Shown here: piece by piece, positions 19,001-27,352 of the stretch
Layout: the number at the start of each line of letters is the position of its first letter
Position numbering within the stretch: the first letter of the stretch is position 1
From: Pseudooceanicola marinus
GTDB taxonomy: Bacteria; Pseudomonadota; Alphaproteobacteria; Rhodobacterales; Rhodobacteraceae
Length of the DNA: 64,000 bases
Direction of reading: 5' to 3'
Assembly: GCF_002786295.1 (NCBI RefSeq)
Contig: NZ_PGTC01000018.1
Coordinates: 478,497 to 542,496, forward strand
Notes under the pieces: model-generated
What the model was told of the DNA's origin: nothing
The model's input: the letters and a program-made list of their open reading frames with translations, nothing else
Databases searched by the model: none
Program-made: the position numbers and the translations under genes

Positions 19001-19476
19001 CGCGCCACGAGCTCTACGGCCCCGTCCGCACCCTGCCCACGAAGACCTTCTTCTACGGCATGGAACAGGGTGAGGAGATCTCGGCGGAAATCGACCCGGG
19101 CAAGACGCTGGAGATCCGGCTGCAGGCCGTGGGCGAAACCCATGAGGACGGCGAGGCACGGGTCTTCTTCGAGCTGAACGGCCAGCCCCGCGTGATCCGC
19201 GTGGCCGACCGCTCCGCCACCGGCGGCGCGGCGGCGCGGCCCAAGGCGGACCCGACGAACGCTGCCCATGTGGCCGCGCCGATGCCGGGCGTCGTGGCCT
19301 CCATCGGGGTCAACGCAGGCCAGGCGGTCAAGCAGGGCGACCTGATCCTGACCATCGAGGCGATGAAGATGGAAACCGGCCTGCACGCCGACCGCGACGG
19401 CACGATCAAGGCCGTGCATGTCACCCCGGGCGCGCAGATCGACGCCAAGGACCTGCTGGTGGAATACGAGGAGTGA
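16033..19476 (+). CDS. pyc: Pyruvate carboxylase
   Basis: Biotin-dependent anaplerotic enzyme making oxaloacetate from pyruvate and bicarbonate. The ATG at 16033 has GAGGAG 5 nt upstream and starts MAEFQKILIANRGEIA, the normal N-terminus; 1147 residues is the family length. Order: biotin carboxylase (IANRGEIAIR, KASWGGGGRGM, EVNPRVQVEHTVTE), carboxyltransferase (DTTMRDGHQSLLATRMR, HTHDTSG), allosteric linker, and biotinyl domain with EAMKMET (the Lys carries biotin). It is monocistronic, with a terminator at 19553-19576. Confidence 0.98.
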   Translation: MAEFQKILIANRGEIAIRIMRAANEMGKKTVAIYAEEDKLGLHRFKADEAYKIGEGLGPVAAYLSIEEIIRVAKMSGADAIHPGYGLLSENPEFVDACVAAGITFIGPRAETMRALGDKASARKVAVAAGVPVIPATEVLGDDFDAIEKEAGEIGYPLMLKASWGGGGRGMRPINGPEELKEKVLEGRREAEAAFGNGEGYLEKMITRARHVEVQILGDQQGHIYHLYERDCSVQRRNQKVVERAPAPYLSEAQREEICELGRKICAHVNYECAGTVEFLMDMDTGAFYFIEVNPRVQVEHTVTEEVTGIDIVQAQIMIAEGKSLSEATGKASQYDVRLTGHALQTRITTEDPQNNFIPDYGRISAYRSATGMGIRLDGGTAYAGGVITRYYDSLLVKVTASAQTPEKAIARMDRALREFRIRGVSTNIAFVQNLLKHPTFLNNQYTTKFIDTTPELFDFRTPADRGTKVLTYIADVTVNGHPETKGRAGLPEGFKLPSPPPAGPEVPPGSKTLLDEKGPKAVADWMLAHEPLLITDTTMRDGHQSLLATRMRSVDMIRAAPSYASNLSQLFSLECWGGATFDVAFRFLQEDPWQRLRDIRAACPNILTQMLLRGSNGVGYTNYPDNVVQSFVKQAAETGMDVFRVFDSLNWVENMRVAMDAVIDTGKICEGTVCYTGDILNPDRAKYDLKYYVAMAKELEAAGAHVLGVKDMAGLLKPSAARVLFKALKDEIQIPIHFHTHDTSGIAGATILAAAEAGVDAADAAMDSFSGNTSQPTLGSIVEALMFTDRDTGLDIEQIRQMSDYWEAVRAQYVAFESGMQAPASEVYLHEMPGGQFTNLKAQARSMGLEERWHEVAHTYAQVNQMFGDIVKVTPSSKVVGDMALMMVSQGLTREEVEDPDREISFPDSVIDMMRGNLGQPPGGFPPALVAKILKGEAPNTERPGAHLPPVDFEAVRREISEKLGGREIDDEDVNSYLMYPKVFLDYATRHELYGPVRTLPTKTFFYGMEQGEEISAEIDPGKTLEIRLQAVGETHEDGEARVFFELNGQPRVIRVADRSATGGAAARPKADPTNAAHVAAPMPGVVASIGVNAGQAVKQGDLILTIEAMKMETGLHADRDGTIKAVHVTPGAQIDAKDLLVEYEE

Positions 19477-19524
19477 GGGGACGGCAGGGGGCGCTGCCCC
19501 CGCCGCCCTTCGGGCGCCTCCCCC

Positions 19525-19550
19525 GGAGTATTTCCAGCTTTCGGATATGA
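19525..19550 (+). repeat. Dispersed GAGTATTT motif, divergent copy 3
   Basis: CCCCCGGAGTATTT is preserved but the 3' part (CAGCTTTCGGATATGAA) differs from the other copies. It lies between pyc and its terminator. Confidence 0.4.
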
Positions 19551-19552
19551 AA

Positions 19553-19576
19553 AAGGGCGCCCCGCGAGGCGCCCTT
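19553..19576. terminator. Bidirectional terminator between pyc and the 51-residue gene
   Basis: AAGGGCGCC (19553-19561) pairs with GGCGCCCTT (19568-19576). The plus strand continues ATTCCTTC; the minus strand continues TTTTTC, so it suits the minus-strand small gene especially well and can serve convergent pyc. Confidence 0.8.
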
Positions 19577-19651
19577 ATTCCTTCAATCCCGGGGGCGCGG
19601 ATCTGGCGGCGGCGGCAGAGCTCCTGCCCCGATCACCGCTCCTGCCAGGCC

Positions 19652-19807
19652 TCAGCCCTCCTTGCGCGCCGCGGCCTTCTTCATCCGCGCCAGAAGATCG
19701 GCCTTCGACGGACGCCCCTTCTGCCCGACGGCGCGATCCTGGCCCTTCTCGGTGTGACGCGGCACACCCTTGTGCGGCCTGGCCGCGCCCATCTTCGAAT
19801 AATCCAT
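19652..19807 (-). CDS. Conserved small basic protein, 51 residues, function unknown
   Basis: It begins MDYSKMGAARPHKGVPRH and ends KADLLARMKKAAARKEG. AAGGAG lies 6 nt upstream of the ATG and a strong minus-strand terminator follows, so it is very likely a real gene despite its size. The protein is rich in Lys and Arg and has no membrane segment or signal peptide. I do not recognise a function; a nucleic-acid-associated role would be a guess. Confidence 0.75.
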   Translation of the reverse strand: MDYSKMGAARPHKGVPRHTEKGQDRAVGQKGRPSKADLLARMKKAAARKEG

Positions 19808-19935
19808 GGCTGTCTCCTTGGCCCATGCTGTCGCTGCTCATGCCTCTTTACCACGGCTCCGGCAAGCGCTTGCTCACCTCGGCCCTTCGGCACTAGGTCT
19901 TGCGTTAACCTTCGTTAACACTTGGACCTCCCCCA

Positions 19936-20586
19936 ATGCGTCTGCCTCTCCTGCTGTTGTTCTGCCTCGTCCTGCCGGTCTCGGCCCTGGCGCGAGAGGT
20001 GCGGGGCCCCGCGCGGATCATCGATGGCGACACGCTGGAGCTGCGCGGCCAGGTCGTGCGCCTGCTGGACATCGACGCGCCGGAAACCGGGCAGGACTGC
20101 CATGGCGCCCCCTGCGGTACAGAGGCCACCGCCTTTCTGAAACGACTGACCGCGGGGCAGCAGGTCACTTGCCAGGGGGATGAGATGGATGCCTATGACC
20201 GCCTGCTGGCTCGTTGCTCCGTCGACGGTCGTGATCTGGGCGCCGAGATGGTGCTGGCCGGCCAGGCTGTCGCCTTCCGCCGCTATGGCCTGACCTATAT
20301 CGACCAGGAAAAGGTGGCCCGGATCGAGGGGCGCGGCCTCTGGGCGCGGGGCACGCCGGTGATGCCCTGGGACTATCGCGCCGGGCGCTGGCAACAGACC
20401 GCGGCCAGCACCCCGCGCGCCGATTGTCCAATCAAAGGCAACATCAATGGCAAGGGCCAGCGCATCTACCACACCCCCTATTCCGCCCACTATGACCGGA
20501 CGCGGATCGACACCGCCAGGGGCGAACGCTGGTTCTGCAGCGAGGCCGAGGCCTTGGCCGCCGGCTGGCGCGCGCCCTACCGCTGA
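19936..20586 (+). CDS. Secreted thermonuclease-like (SNase) protein
   Basis: A 216-residue protein with a signal peptide (about 1-19, LLLLFCLVLPVSALA), an SNase fold with ARIIDGDTLEL, LLDIDAPE and GRGLWARGT, and a C-terminal Cys-rich extension (CPIKGNING...HTPYSAHYDRT...WFCSEAEALAAGWR). That extension is common in alphaproteobacterial SNase proteins. Catalytic Asp and Arg/Glu positions of SNase appear largely kept (RLLDIDAPE, AYDRLLARC). A role in extracellular or periplasmic nucleic-acid cleavage is inferred. Its 3' end overlaps ohrR by 10 bp, convergently. Confidence 0.88.
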   Translation: MRLPLLLLFCLVLPVSALAREVRGPARIIDGDTLELRGQVVRLLDIDAPETGQDCHGAPCGTEATAFLKRLTAGQQVTCQGDEMDAYDRLLARCSVDGRDLGAEMVLAGQAVAFRRYGLTYIDQEKVARIEGRGLWARGTPVMPWDYRAGRWQQTAASTPRADCPIKGNINGKGQRIYHTPYSAHYDRTRIDTARGERWFCSEAEALAAGWRAPYR

Positions 20587-21104
20587 TCGCCTTCGACCCG
20601 AGACTGGGCCCGCGCCTCGGTCTCCGCGATCTCGCGTCGCAACGCGCGCAGGGTCGCGAGGCTCTGGTGATATCTCTCTTCGGTCATACCGCCGTCGCGG
20701 GCGATGCAGCCCGGCACCTCTGCCGCCTCGGTCGCGCGGGTCCGCCCGACCTCTGTCAGTCGGATCTCCACCCGCCGTTCATCCGCCTGCGACCGCACCC
20801 GATCCAGCAACCCTGCCCCCTGCATCCGTTTCAGCAGCGGCGACAGGGTGTTAGTCTCCATCGACAGCGCCCGGCCGATCTCGCCCACTCCCTGCCCGTC
20901 CTTCTCATGCAGCAGCAGCAGGACCAGAAATTGCGGGTAGGTCAGCGACAACCGCTCCAGGTAGGGCGCGTAAAGCCGGATGAAGGCATGGCTGGCGGCG
21001 TAGAGGTTGAAACACAGCAGGGCCTCCGTCGCAGCCAGGGGCGCGTCGGGCTCCGTTGCGGCGGCGCCGGGCAACGGCGCGGAGGGATCGGGGGCCTGCG
21101 TCAT
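20577..21104 (-). CDS. ohrR: MarR-family organic hydroperoxide sensor OhrR
   Basis: A 175-residue winged-helix repressor. The N-terminal LLCFNLYAASHAFIRLYAPYLE and LTYPQFLVLLLL are typical of OhrR, with the peroxide-reactive Cys at C31; a second Cys (C133, VPGCIARDGG) suggests the two-Cys disulfide-forming class. The wing has RSQADERRVEIRLT. It is divergent from ohr, and the shared 122-bp region holds two similar palindromes. Function inferred from family and context. Confidence 0.92.
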   Translation of the reverse strand: MTQAPDPSAPLPGAAATEPDAPLAATEALLCFNLYAASHAFIRLYAPYLERLSLTYPQFLVLLLLHEKDGQGVGEIGRALSMETNTLSPLLKRMQGAGLLDRVRSQADERRVEIRLTEVGRTRATEAAEVPGCIARDGGMTEERYHQSLATLRALRREIAETEARAQSRVEGDQR

Positions 21105-21114
21105 GTTTCCGAGA

Positions 21115-21138
21115 TAGATCGCGGGCGATTTTATCGCA
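21115..21138. promoter_or_regulatory. Candidate OhrR operator near ohrR
   Basis: TAGATCG-N4-CGATTTTATCGCA. The core ATCG-N4-CGAT and trailing ATCGCA match the ohr-proximal site at 18 of 24 positions. It ends 11 bp from the ohrR start. Confidence 0.6.
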
Positions 21139-21180
21139 AGTGCGGGCCAAGGCCTTGCCAGCGGGACTAGGGGCCTTAAG

Positions 21181-21204
21181 TATATCGCACACGATATAAT
21201 CGCA
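21181..21204. promoter_or_regulatory. Candidate OhrR operator near ohr
   Basis: Perfect palindrome TATATCG-CACA-CGATATA (21181-21198), followed by ATCGCA. It lies about 25-45 bp upstream of the ohr start, a typical OhrR operator position. Confidence 0.8.
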
Positions 21205-21226
21205 TTCGACCTTAAAGGAGTTCCTC

Positions 21227-21652
21227 ATGTCTATCACCCCGCTTTACACCACCAGCGCCACCGCAACCGGCGGTCGCGAAGGGCGTGCCGAATCTGCCGA
21301 TGGCGCCCTGTCGGTCGCCCTGGTCACCCCGAAGGAACTGGGTGGTGCCGGTGGCGACGGCACCAACCCCGAACAGATGTTCGCCGCAGGCTACGCCGCC
21401 TGTTTCCTCTCGGCGCTGAAAGCGGTCGCGCGCGGGCAGAAGATCAAGGTGCCCGACAACGCGACGACCAAAGCAGAGGTGTCCATCGGCAAGCGCGCCG
21501 ATGACGGGTTCGCCCTGCAGGTGGCGATCACCGTCGATCTGCCCGGTCTGGAGGCCGACACGGCGGATCAGCTGATCAGCGCCGCCCATGAGGTCTGCCC
21601 CTACAGCCATGCCACCCGGGGCAATATCGACGTGACCGTGGGCCGCGCCTAA
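21227..21652 (+). CDS. ohr: Organic hydroperoxide resistance peroxidase Ohr
   Basis: A 141-residue OsmC-superfamily thiol peroxidase that reduces organic hydroperoxides in the cytoplasm. The two catalytic cysteines are C59 (AGYAACFLSAL) and C124 (HEVCPYSHATRGN); the conserved Arg (GGREGRAES) and Glu (GTNPEQMF) are present. AAAGGAG precedes the ATG. Induction by peroxides via OhrR is expected. Confidence 0.97.
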   Translation: MSITPLYTTSATATGGREGRAESADGALSVALVTPKELGGAGGDGTNPEQMFAAGYAACFLSALKAVARGQKIKVPDNATTKAEVSIGKRADDGFALQVAITVDLPGLEADTADQLISAAHEVCPYSHATRGNIDVTVGRA

Positions 21653-21825
21653 GCGGCACGCCTTGCAGCCAAGGCCGGGACGCCACCGCGTCCTGGCCCA
21701 TCACCCGGGCGCCGGACCAGCCGCCCCTGAGGCCAGACGCGCATCGGAAAATTTCCGCGAAAAGCCCGAATTTTCCTCTTGCAGCCGCCGGGCCGTCTTT
21801 GTACATCGTGCCTCACCAAAAGGAA

Positions 21826-21900
21826 GCGGGCGTAGCTCAGGGGTAGAGCATTACCTTGCCAAGGTAAGGGTCGGGCGTTCGAATCGCCTCGCCCGCTCCA
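21826..21900 (+). tRNA. tRNA-Gly (GCC)
   Basis: A 75-nt cloverleaf: acceptor GCGGGCG pairs with CGCCCGC, D-arm GCTCAGGGGTAGAGC, anticodon stem-loop TTACCTTGCCAAGGTAA with GCC at 21858-21860, T-arm GGGCGTTCGAATCGCC(T), and encoded CCA. Confidence 0.97.
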
Positions 21901-21939
21901 TTTTGGACCCCAGACAGGAACCCACCTGTCGAACCGGAT

Positions 21940-22014
21940 GCGGGCGTAGCTCAGGGGTAGAGCATTACCTTGCCAAGGTAAGGGTCGGGCGTTCGAATCG
22001 CCTCGCCCGCTCCA
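21940..22014 (+). tRNA. tRNA-Gly (GCC), second identical copy
   Basis: Identical in sequence to the copy at 21826-21900 and separated from it by 39 bp. CCA is encoded. Confidence 0.97.
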
Positions 22015-22167
22015 ACTTTCCCACTTCATGACAGATCATCGCCCTTCGGGGCCGACGGCATGGCCTCACGTCGCCTGCGCCCCTGTTACGTCGCAAAAGC
22101 TTCACACTGCTTGCTCTTAACTTGATACGCATCACATACTAAACCGCCGGTCAAAAGAGGGGCGGTC

Positions 22168-23202
<1,035 letters not shown>

Positions 23203-23350
23203 CGCAGACCTTGCCCCCGGCCAGAGAGCCCCTTCCAATCCTTGCCGGCGCTACCGGGTCCCGACGCCCCCCCGTGACGCAGCGACAGAGGTGACACCCG
23301 GCCTGCCGCGTGCCACCTCTGAAGCCGAGGAAAACACCCGGGAGGAACCC

Positions 23351-24334
23351 ATGAGCCTGCCCCAAGCGCTCTCCAACCTGCGTCTGCCGCTGATCGGCAG
23401 CCCGCTTTTCATCATTTCCAACCCCGATCTGGTGATCGCCCAGTGCAAGGCCGGCATCGTCGGCTCCTTCCCGGCGCTGAATGCGCGCGAGAAGGCGGGC
23501 GAGCCGATCGAGCTGGAACGCTGGCTGACCCGGATCAACGAAGAGCTGGACCGGCATAACCAAGACAACCCCGATACCCCGGCGGCGCCCTACGCGGTGA
23601 ACCAGATCGTGCACAAGTCGAACGTCCGGCTGGAGCGGGACGTGGAAATCTGCATGAAGCACAAGGTGCCGGTCTGGATCACCTCGCTGGGAGCCCGGCC
23701 CGAGGTCAACGAGGCCGCCCACGCCGGCGGCGGCATCGTGCTGCACGACGTCATCAACGACCGTTTCGCCCACAAGGCCATCGAGAAGGGCGCCGACGGC
23801 CTGATCGCCGTGGCCGCCGGCGCCGGCGGCCACGCGGGCGCGCAATCCCCCTTCGCGCTGGTTCAGGAAATCCGCGCCTGGTTCGACGGCCCGCTGTTCC
23901 TCTCGGGCGCCATTGCCCGCGGCGACAGCCTGCTGGCCGCGCTGGCCATGGGCGCCGACGGCGGCTACGCCGGGTCCGCCTTCATCGCCACCGAGGAGGC
24001 CAACGCGGCCGAGGCCTACAAGCAGATGATCACCGACTGCGGTGCTTCCGACATAGTCTATTCCAACCTCTTCACAGGTGTCTGGGGCAACTACCTGAAG
24101 CCCTCCGTCGCGGCGGCCGGCATGGACCCAGAAGCGCTGGAGATCTCGGACCCGTCGAAGATGGATTTCGGCGGCGCCAAGCCGAAAAGCTGGAAGGAGA
24201 TCTGGGGCTCGGGCCAGGGCATCGGCGCGGTGAAGGAGATCCTTCCGACCGCGAAACTGGTCGACCGTCTGGAGGCCGAGTATCTCGCCGCGCAGGACCG
24301 GCTCGCCGCGCAGCTCGGCTGGACCCGCGGCTGA
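23351..24334 (+). CDS. Nitronate monooxygenase family FMN enzyme
   Basis: A 327-residue TIM-barrel flavoprotein. The ATG at 23351 follows GGGAGGA; the product starts MSLPQALSNLRLPLIGSPLF. Motifs: AGIVGSFPALNAR, GGGIVLHDV, AVAAGAGGHAG (with the His seen in class I nitronate monooxygenases) and MGADGGYAGSAFIATEEA. Known members oxidise alkyl nitronates; other members of this large family are enoyl reductase-like, so substrate is uncertain. Confidence 0.88.
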   Translation: MSLPQALSNLRLPLIGSPLFIISNPDLVIAQCKAGIVGSFPALNAREKAGEPIELERWLTRINEELDRHNQDNPDTPAAPYAVNQIVHKSNVRLERDVEICMKHKVPVWITSLGARPEVNEAAHAGGGIVLHDVINDRFAHKAIEKGADGLIAVAAGAGGHAGAQSPFALVQEIRAWFDGPLFLSGAIARGDSLLAALAMGADGGYAGSAFIATEEANAAEAYKQMITDCGASDIVYSNLFTGVWGNYLKPSVAAAGMDPEALEISDPSKMDFGGAKPKSWKEIWGSGQGIGAVKEILPTAKLVDRLEAEYLAAQDRLAAQLGWTRG

Positions 24335-24831
24335 TCGGCGAATACCCGCCCAGAAATTGAGCATCTGTTCAGGCGCCGCCCCGCACCCCAGGGTGGCGCC
24401 CGTAACTTTTCCACATCCCTAGGCTGCACGCCCCTTGAGGGGTGATTTAGCGCCAATACACACGGTACTTGCAGGGAATAAAACTGACGCGGCTCGGCAG
24501 AGACCACTTGCGACATGACCCGTCCCCAGCGTAGGCAAGGGCCAAAATAAAATCCGATATGGCGCGTCCCCGCCGCTCCAACCGGAATGCGGGCATATTG
24601 CGTTTTATTGCAGGTCGCTCCGCCGGTTTCTCAGAACCGGAGTTTTCGGTGCCCAGCGTCCGGCTTAGCGCATAGGGCATTCTTAGACGCGAGTTCAATG
24701 ACCCGTGAGTCTGGAGAGTTTCCTGCGCGACAATGTCGCTCCGGATTAATCGGCAATATTGTTTGTCTACAGCTTCGTCGTGAAACGGGTGCGAATCCCG
24801 AATCACACACCAACAAATGACTGAGGGGCAA
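24335..24831. other. 497-bp intergenic region upstream of the TetR gene
   Basis: No credible gene. The last 300 bp are AT-richer than the surroundings. An odd palindrome GCGACA-A-TGTCGC (24727-24739) about 95 bp upstream of the TetR start is a possible operator. Confidence 0.4.
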
Positions 24832-25446
24832 ATGGCAGATTGGAATGGGGAGATCGCATCGCGCGAGGAACTGCGTGAACGCAAACGCCGCGCCGCACTT
24901 CGGGTCGCATCCCGTCTCTTCAACGAAAAGGGCTACCACGCGACATCGCTGGACGAGATCGCCGACCGTATCGGCGTGACCAAGACGGCGCTCTACTACT
25001 ACTTCCGTAACAAGGAAGAGCTGCTCTACGAGTGCATCGAGATCAGTCTGAAGGCCGGGGAACGCGCCAAGGCCGAGACCGAAGAGGCCGGGCCGGGCGC
25101 CTTTGATCGGTTTCGCACCTTCTACCTCGCCTTTCTGCGCCACGTCATCGAGGATGGCGGCACCTATGCCACGCTGGTCAACATCCGCGCCCTGCCGGCC
25201 TCGATGCAGCAGCAGCTGGTGCAACGTCGCGAAACGCTGCGCGCGCATATCCAGAGCCTTCTCGACCGGGCCGTGGCCGAAGGCCGCCTGCGCGAGGTCG
25301 AGACCGAGAGCACGTCCCTGTTCCTCTTCGCCGCCATCAACTGGATCATGGCCTACAGCCTGGAACAGCATGGCGGACGCGCCGACCCCAAAATCACAGC
25401 TGAGGCCTTCCTCGACCAGGTTCTGCGAGGGCTTGAAAGCCGATAG
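24832..25446 (+). CDS. TetR/AcrR-family transcriptional regulator
   Basis: The start at 24832 has GAGGGG 5 nt upstream and gives 204 residues. The N-terminal helix-turn-helix is ASRLFNEKGYHATSLDEIA followed by IGVTKTALYYYFRNKEELL. The C-terminal ligand domain is similar to lipid or acyl-CoA-responsive TetR proteins, but this is a weak inference. No target is obvious in the neighbourhood; autoregulation through the palindrome at 24727 is possible. Confidence 0.92.
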   Translation: MADWNGEIASREELRERKRRAALRVASRLFNEKGYHATSLDEIADRIGVTKTALYYYFRNKEELLYECIEISLKAGERAKAETEEAGPGAFDRFRTFYLAFLRHVIEDGGTYATLVNIRALPASMQQQLVQRRETLRAHIQSLLDRAVAEGRLREVETESTSLFLFAAINWIMAYSLEQHGGRADPKITAEAFLDQVLRGLESR

Positions 25447-25616
25447 CCCCGGCAGAGGCCTTCAAGGGTCCCTCCTCACCGCCGGTCGCCCCCCCATGTC
25501 ACCCGGCGGCCCCCACGCCGAGCCGATCGCCAGCCACGCCGCTCGTCCTTTCCCCGCCATCGCCACCGGACCCGCCGCCCTGCCATGACAGGAGGGCGGG
25601 AACGCGGCCCATGGGA

Positions 25617-26327
25617 TCAGTTGGTAATCAGCGAATAGGAGCTCGCGGCGGGGCCACGATTGACCACCTCGACGGTAAAGACCTCGGAGGTGGCCGGGCG
25701 CCAGCCGCAATAGGCAATGGCGCTTATGTCCGTATCCGAACAGACCAGCCGCCCCAGTCCGTCGCGCACGAACAGGTTCAGGTCCGCCCCGGTATCCTTC
25801 GCCTCGACATAGACCTCCGCATAGTCCCCGCCGATGTATTCCAGCGGCGGATAGGTATCCTTGCCATTTCCCGAGATCGTGGTGATCGAATAGACCTGCC
25901 CCGAGGCGACCCCCTTGGTGCCAGCGAACCTCACGTCGTCGGCCAGCTTTGCAATCGTCTCGGATCCGCCTGACATCTCCAAAGCCGCGTCCAGCATCCG
26001 TTGCCAGGACAGCAGCCGGGGTTCCGGGGTGATCCCCTCGGCGGACGGCCCTTCCTTCACCGGCTGACGCTGCACCTGCATGGCCAGCACCGACTTGCGC
26101 AACCGGGCCGCCGCCACCGCCAGCATCGGATCCCGCAGATCCTGCGCCGCCTCGAACAGCCGCGCCGACAGCTCGGCGTTGCGGATCACGCTCTGGGCCG
26201 CTGCCGGCAGGGTGCCCCCCAGGCCAATAAGGGCCGCCAGGGCCAGCGCCATGGCGGAGCGGCGCGGGGCACGACGCGGAACGGACGGACGGGGCAAAAC
26301 AGGCAAACGGGGCAGCGAAACGGGCAT
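25617..26327 (-). CDS. Secreted protein with PPC-like C-terminal domain, function unknown
   Basis: The start at 26327 gives 236 residues: a basic N-terminus, a signal peptide (MALALAALIGLGGTLPAAAQS, cleavage near residue 45), a helical middle, and a beta-rich C-terminal domain with YIGGDYAEVYVEAKDTGADLNLF and VFTVEVVNRG. The last part resembles pre-peptidase C-terminal (PPC) domains that often accompany secreted proteases. It is divergent from a decayed trypsin-like gene, which fits an old protease module. The start codon is not certain. Confidence 0.65.
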   Translation of the reverse strand: MPVSLPRLPVLPRPSVPRRAPRRSAMALALAALIGLGGTLPAAAQSVIRNAELSARLFEAAQDLRDPMLAVAAARLRKSVLAMQVQRQPVKEGPSAEGITPEPRLLSWQRMLDAALEMSGGSETIAKLADDVRFAGTKGVASGQVYSITTISGNGKDTYPPLEYIGGDYAEVYVEAKDTGADLNLFVRDGLGRLVCSDTDISAIAYCGWRPATSEVFTVEVVNRGPAASSYSLITN

Positions 26328-26602
26328 GGGAAAATCTCGTGTCGGAAATGCTGCCCGAAGGATTGCCCCCACCCGGAGGCATTTCAACGAAAATCTGGAA
26401 TGCGGGCGCCCCTACGGCCACCATCCGACCCCATGGCACAACTTGTCATGTGAGCTGCCCGGATCGCGGCGTTAGCACTACAAATTGACAGGACCGTCCC
26501 TGCCGGAGGCCTGAAAGGACTGCCGATGCCCCTGCCCCGTCGCCTGTTCGCGCGCCTTTTGCGCCCGCATGTCGCCCCGCGCGGGGATGGGCCTGGCCGG
26601 TC

Positions 26603-27331
26603 ATGGTTGGACTGGGGACGGCCCTAGCGCTTCTCCCCGGTGCCACCCTCGCCCGCATCTATCTACCCCAGGCCACCCTGCGGGCCGAGACCGCGCCGGA
26701 CGCCCTGCTCGCCGCGGCGCTGGCGCGCGGTCTGGCAGCGACGGCAGAGCTCTACACCGACATGGGCTCACCTGCCTTTCTCGGTAGCAGCTTCCTCTTC
26801 GGGACGAAACCGATCCTCGTCACCAATACCCATGTGATCGGGGCAGGCGTAGATCGTCGCGCGGTTCGGCGATGGCCAGAGGCGCAGCGCGACGCTGCTC
26901 CGGCAGGACCGGGCGCGGGACCTGGCCCTTTTCACCCTGACCGGGCCCACCCCTGCACCCGGCCTTTCGCCTACCCGCGCCGCGGCGGCCATGGGGGAAC
27001 GCAGCCTGATCGCCCAGCTTCTGTCCAACCTCCTCGACAACGCGATGACGTTCTGCCGCCCCGGCGACAGCATCGCGATGCTCCTCTCCGCCGGGGCGAC
27101 CGCCTGGTGATGACCCTCGCCGATACCGGTCCCGGCCTGCCCGAGGCGCAACGCGCCGAGATCACCCGCCGCTTCGTCCGGGCCGAACGCAATCGCGACG
27201 TGGCTGGCTACGGCCTGGGTCTGGCGCTGGTTCGGGCGATTGCCACCCGCCACGGCGCCAAACTCACCCTGCCGGCAAGCGAAAAGGGTTTCCGGATCGA
27301 GATCGCCTGGCCTAAGCTGTCGCGGGATTGA
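26603..27331 (+). pseudogene. Decayed chimera: trypsin-like protease 5' part fused to histidine kinase 3' part
   Basis: The frame from 26603 encodes a membrane/signal helix and FLGSSFLFGTKPILVTNTHVIGAG, the His region of trypsin-like proteases. The frame then shifts by +1: RFGDGQRRSATLL and RARDLALFTL (the catalytic Asp region) are read from 26862. In that same frame, without any Ser region, the sequence becomes histidine-kinase-like: LIAQLLSNLLDNAMTFCRPGD (N box). Near 27095 it shifts back, to VMTLADTGPGLPE and YGLGLALVRAIATRHGA (G1/G2 boxes). A deletion fusion near 26985 plus two frameshifts is the simplest reading. Confidence 0.75.
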
Positions 27332-27352
27332 TCCCCCGACCCCAGGACCTGC

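Noticed and set aside
16681..19419. A 912-codon open frame antisense to pyruvate carboxylase
   Set aside because: High-GC codon structure of the sense gene keeps the antisense frame open; its His/Gly/Gln-rich translation has no domain, and pyc is certain.
24786..24813. tRNA-like T-arm and CACACACCA end
   Set aside because: CGGGTGCGAATCCCG resembles a T-arm, but no matching acceptor, D-arm or anticodon arm is found upstream.
24447..24923. A 158-codon minus-strand ORF upstream of the TetR gene
   Set aside because: Overlaps the TetR start, Arg/Ser-rich random composition, no homology recognised.
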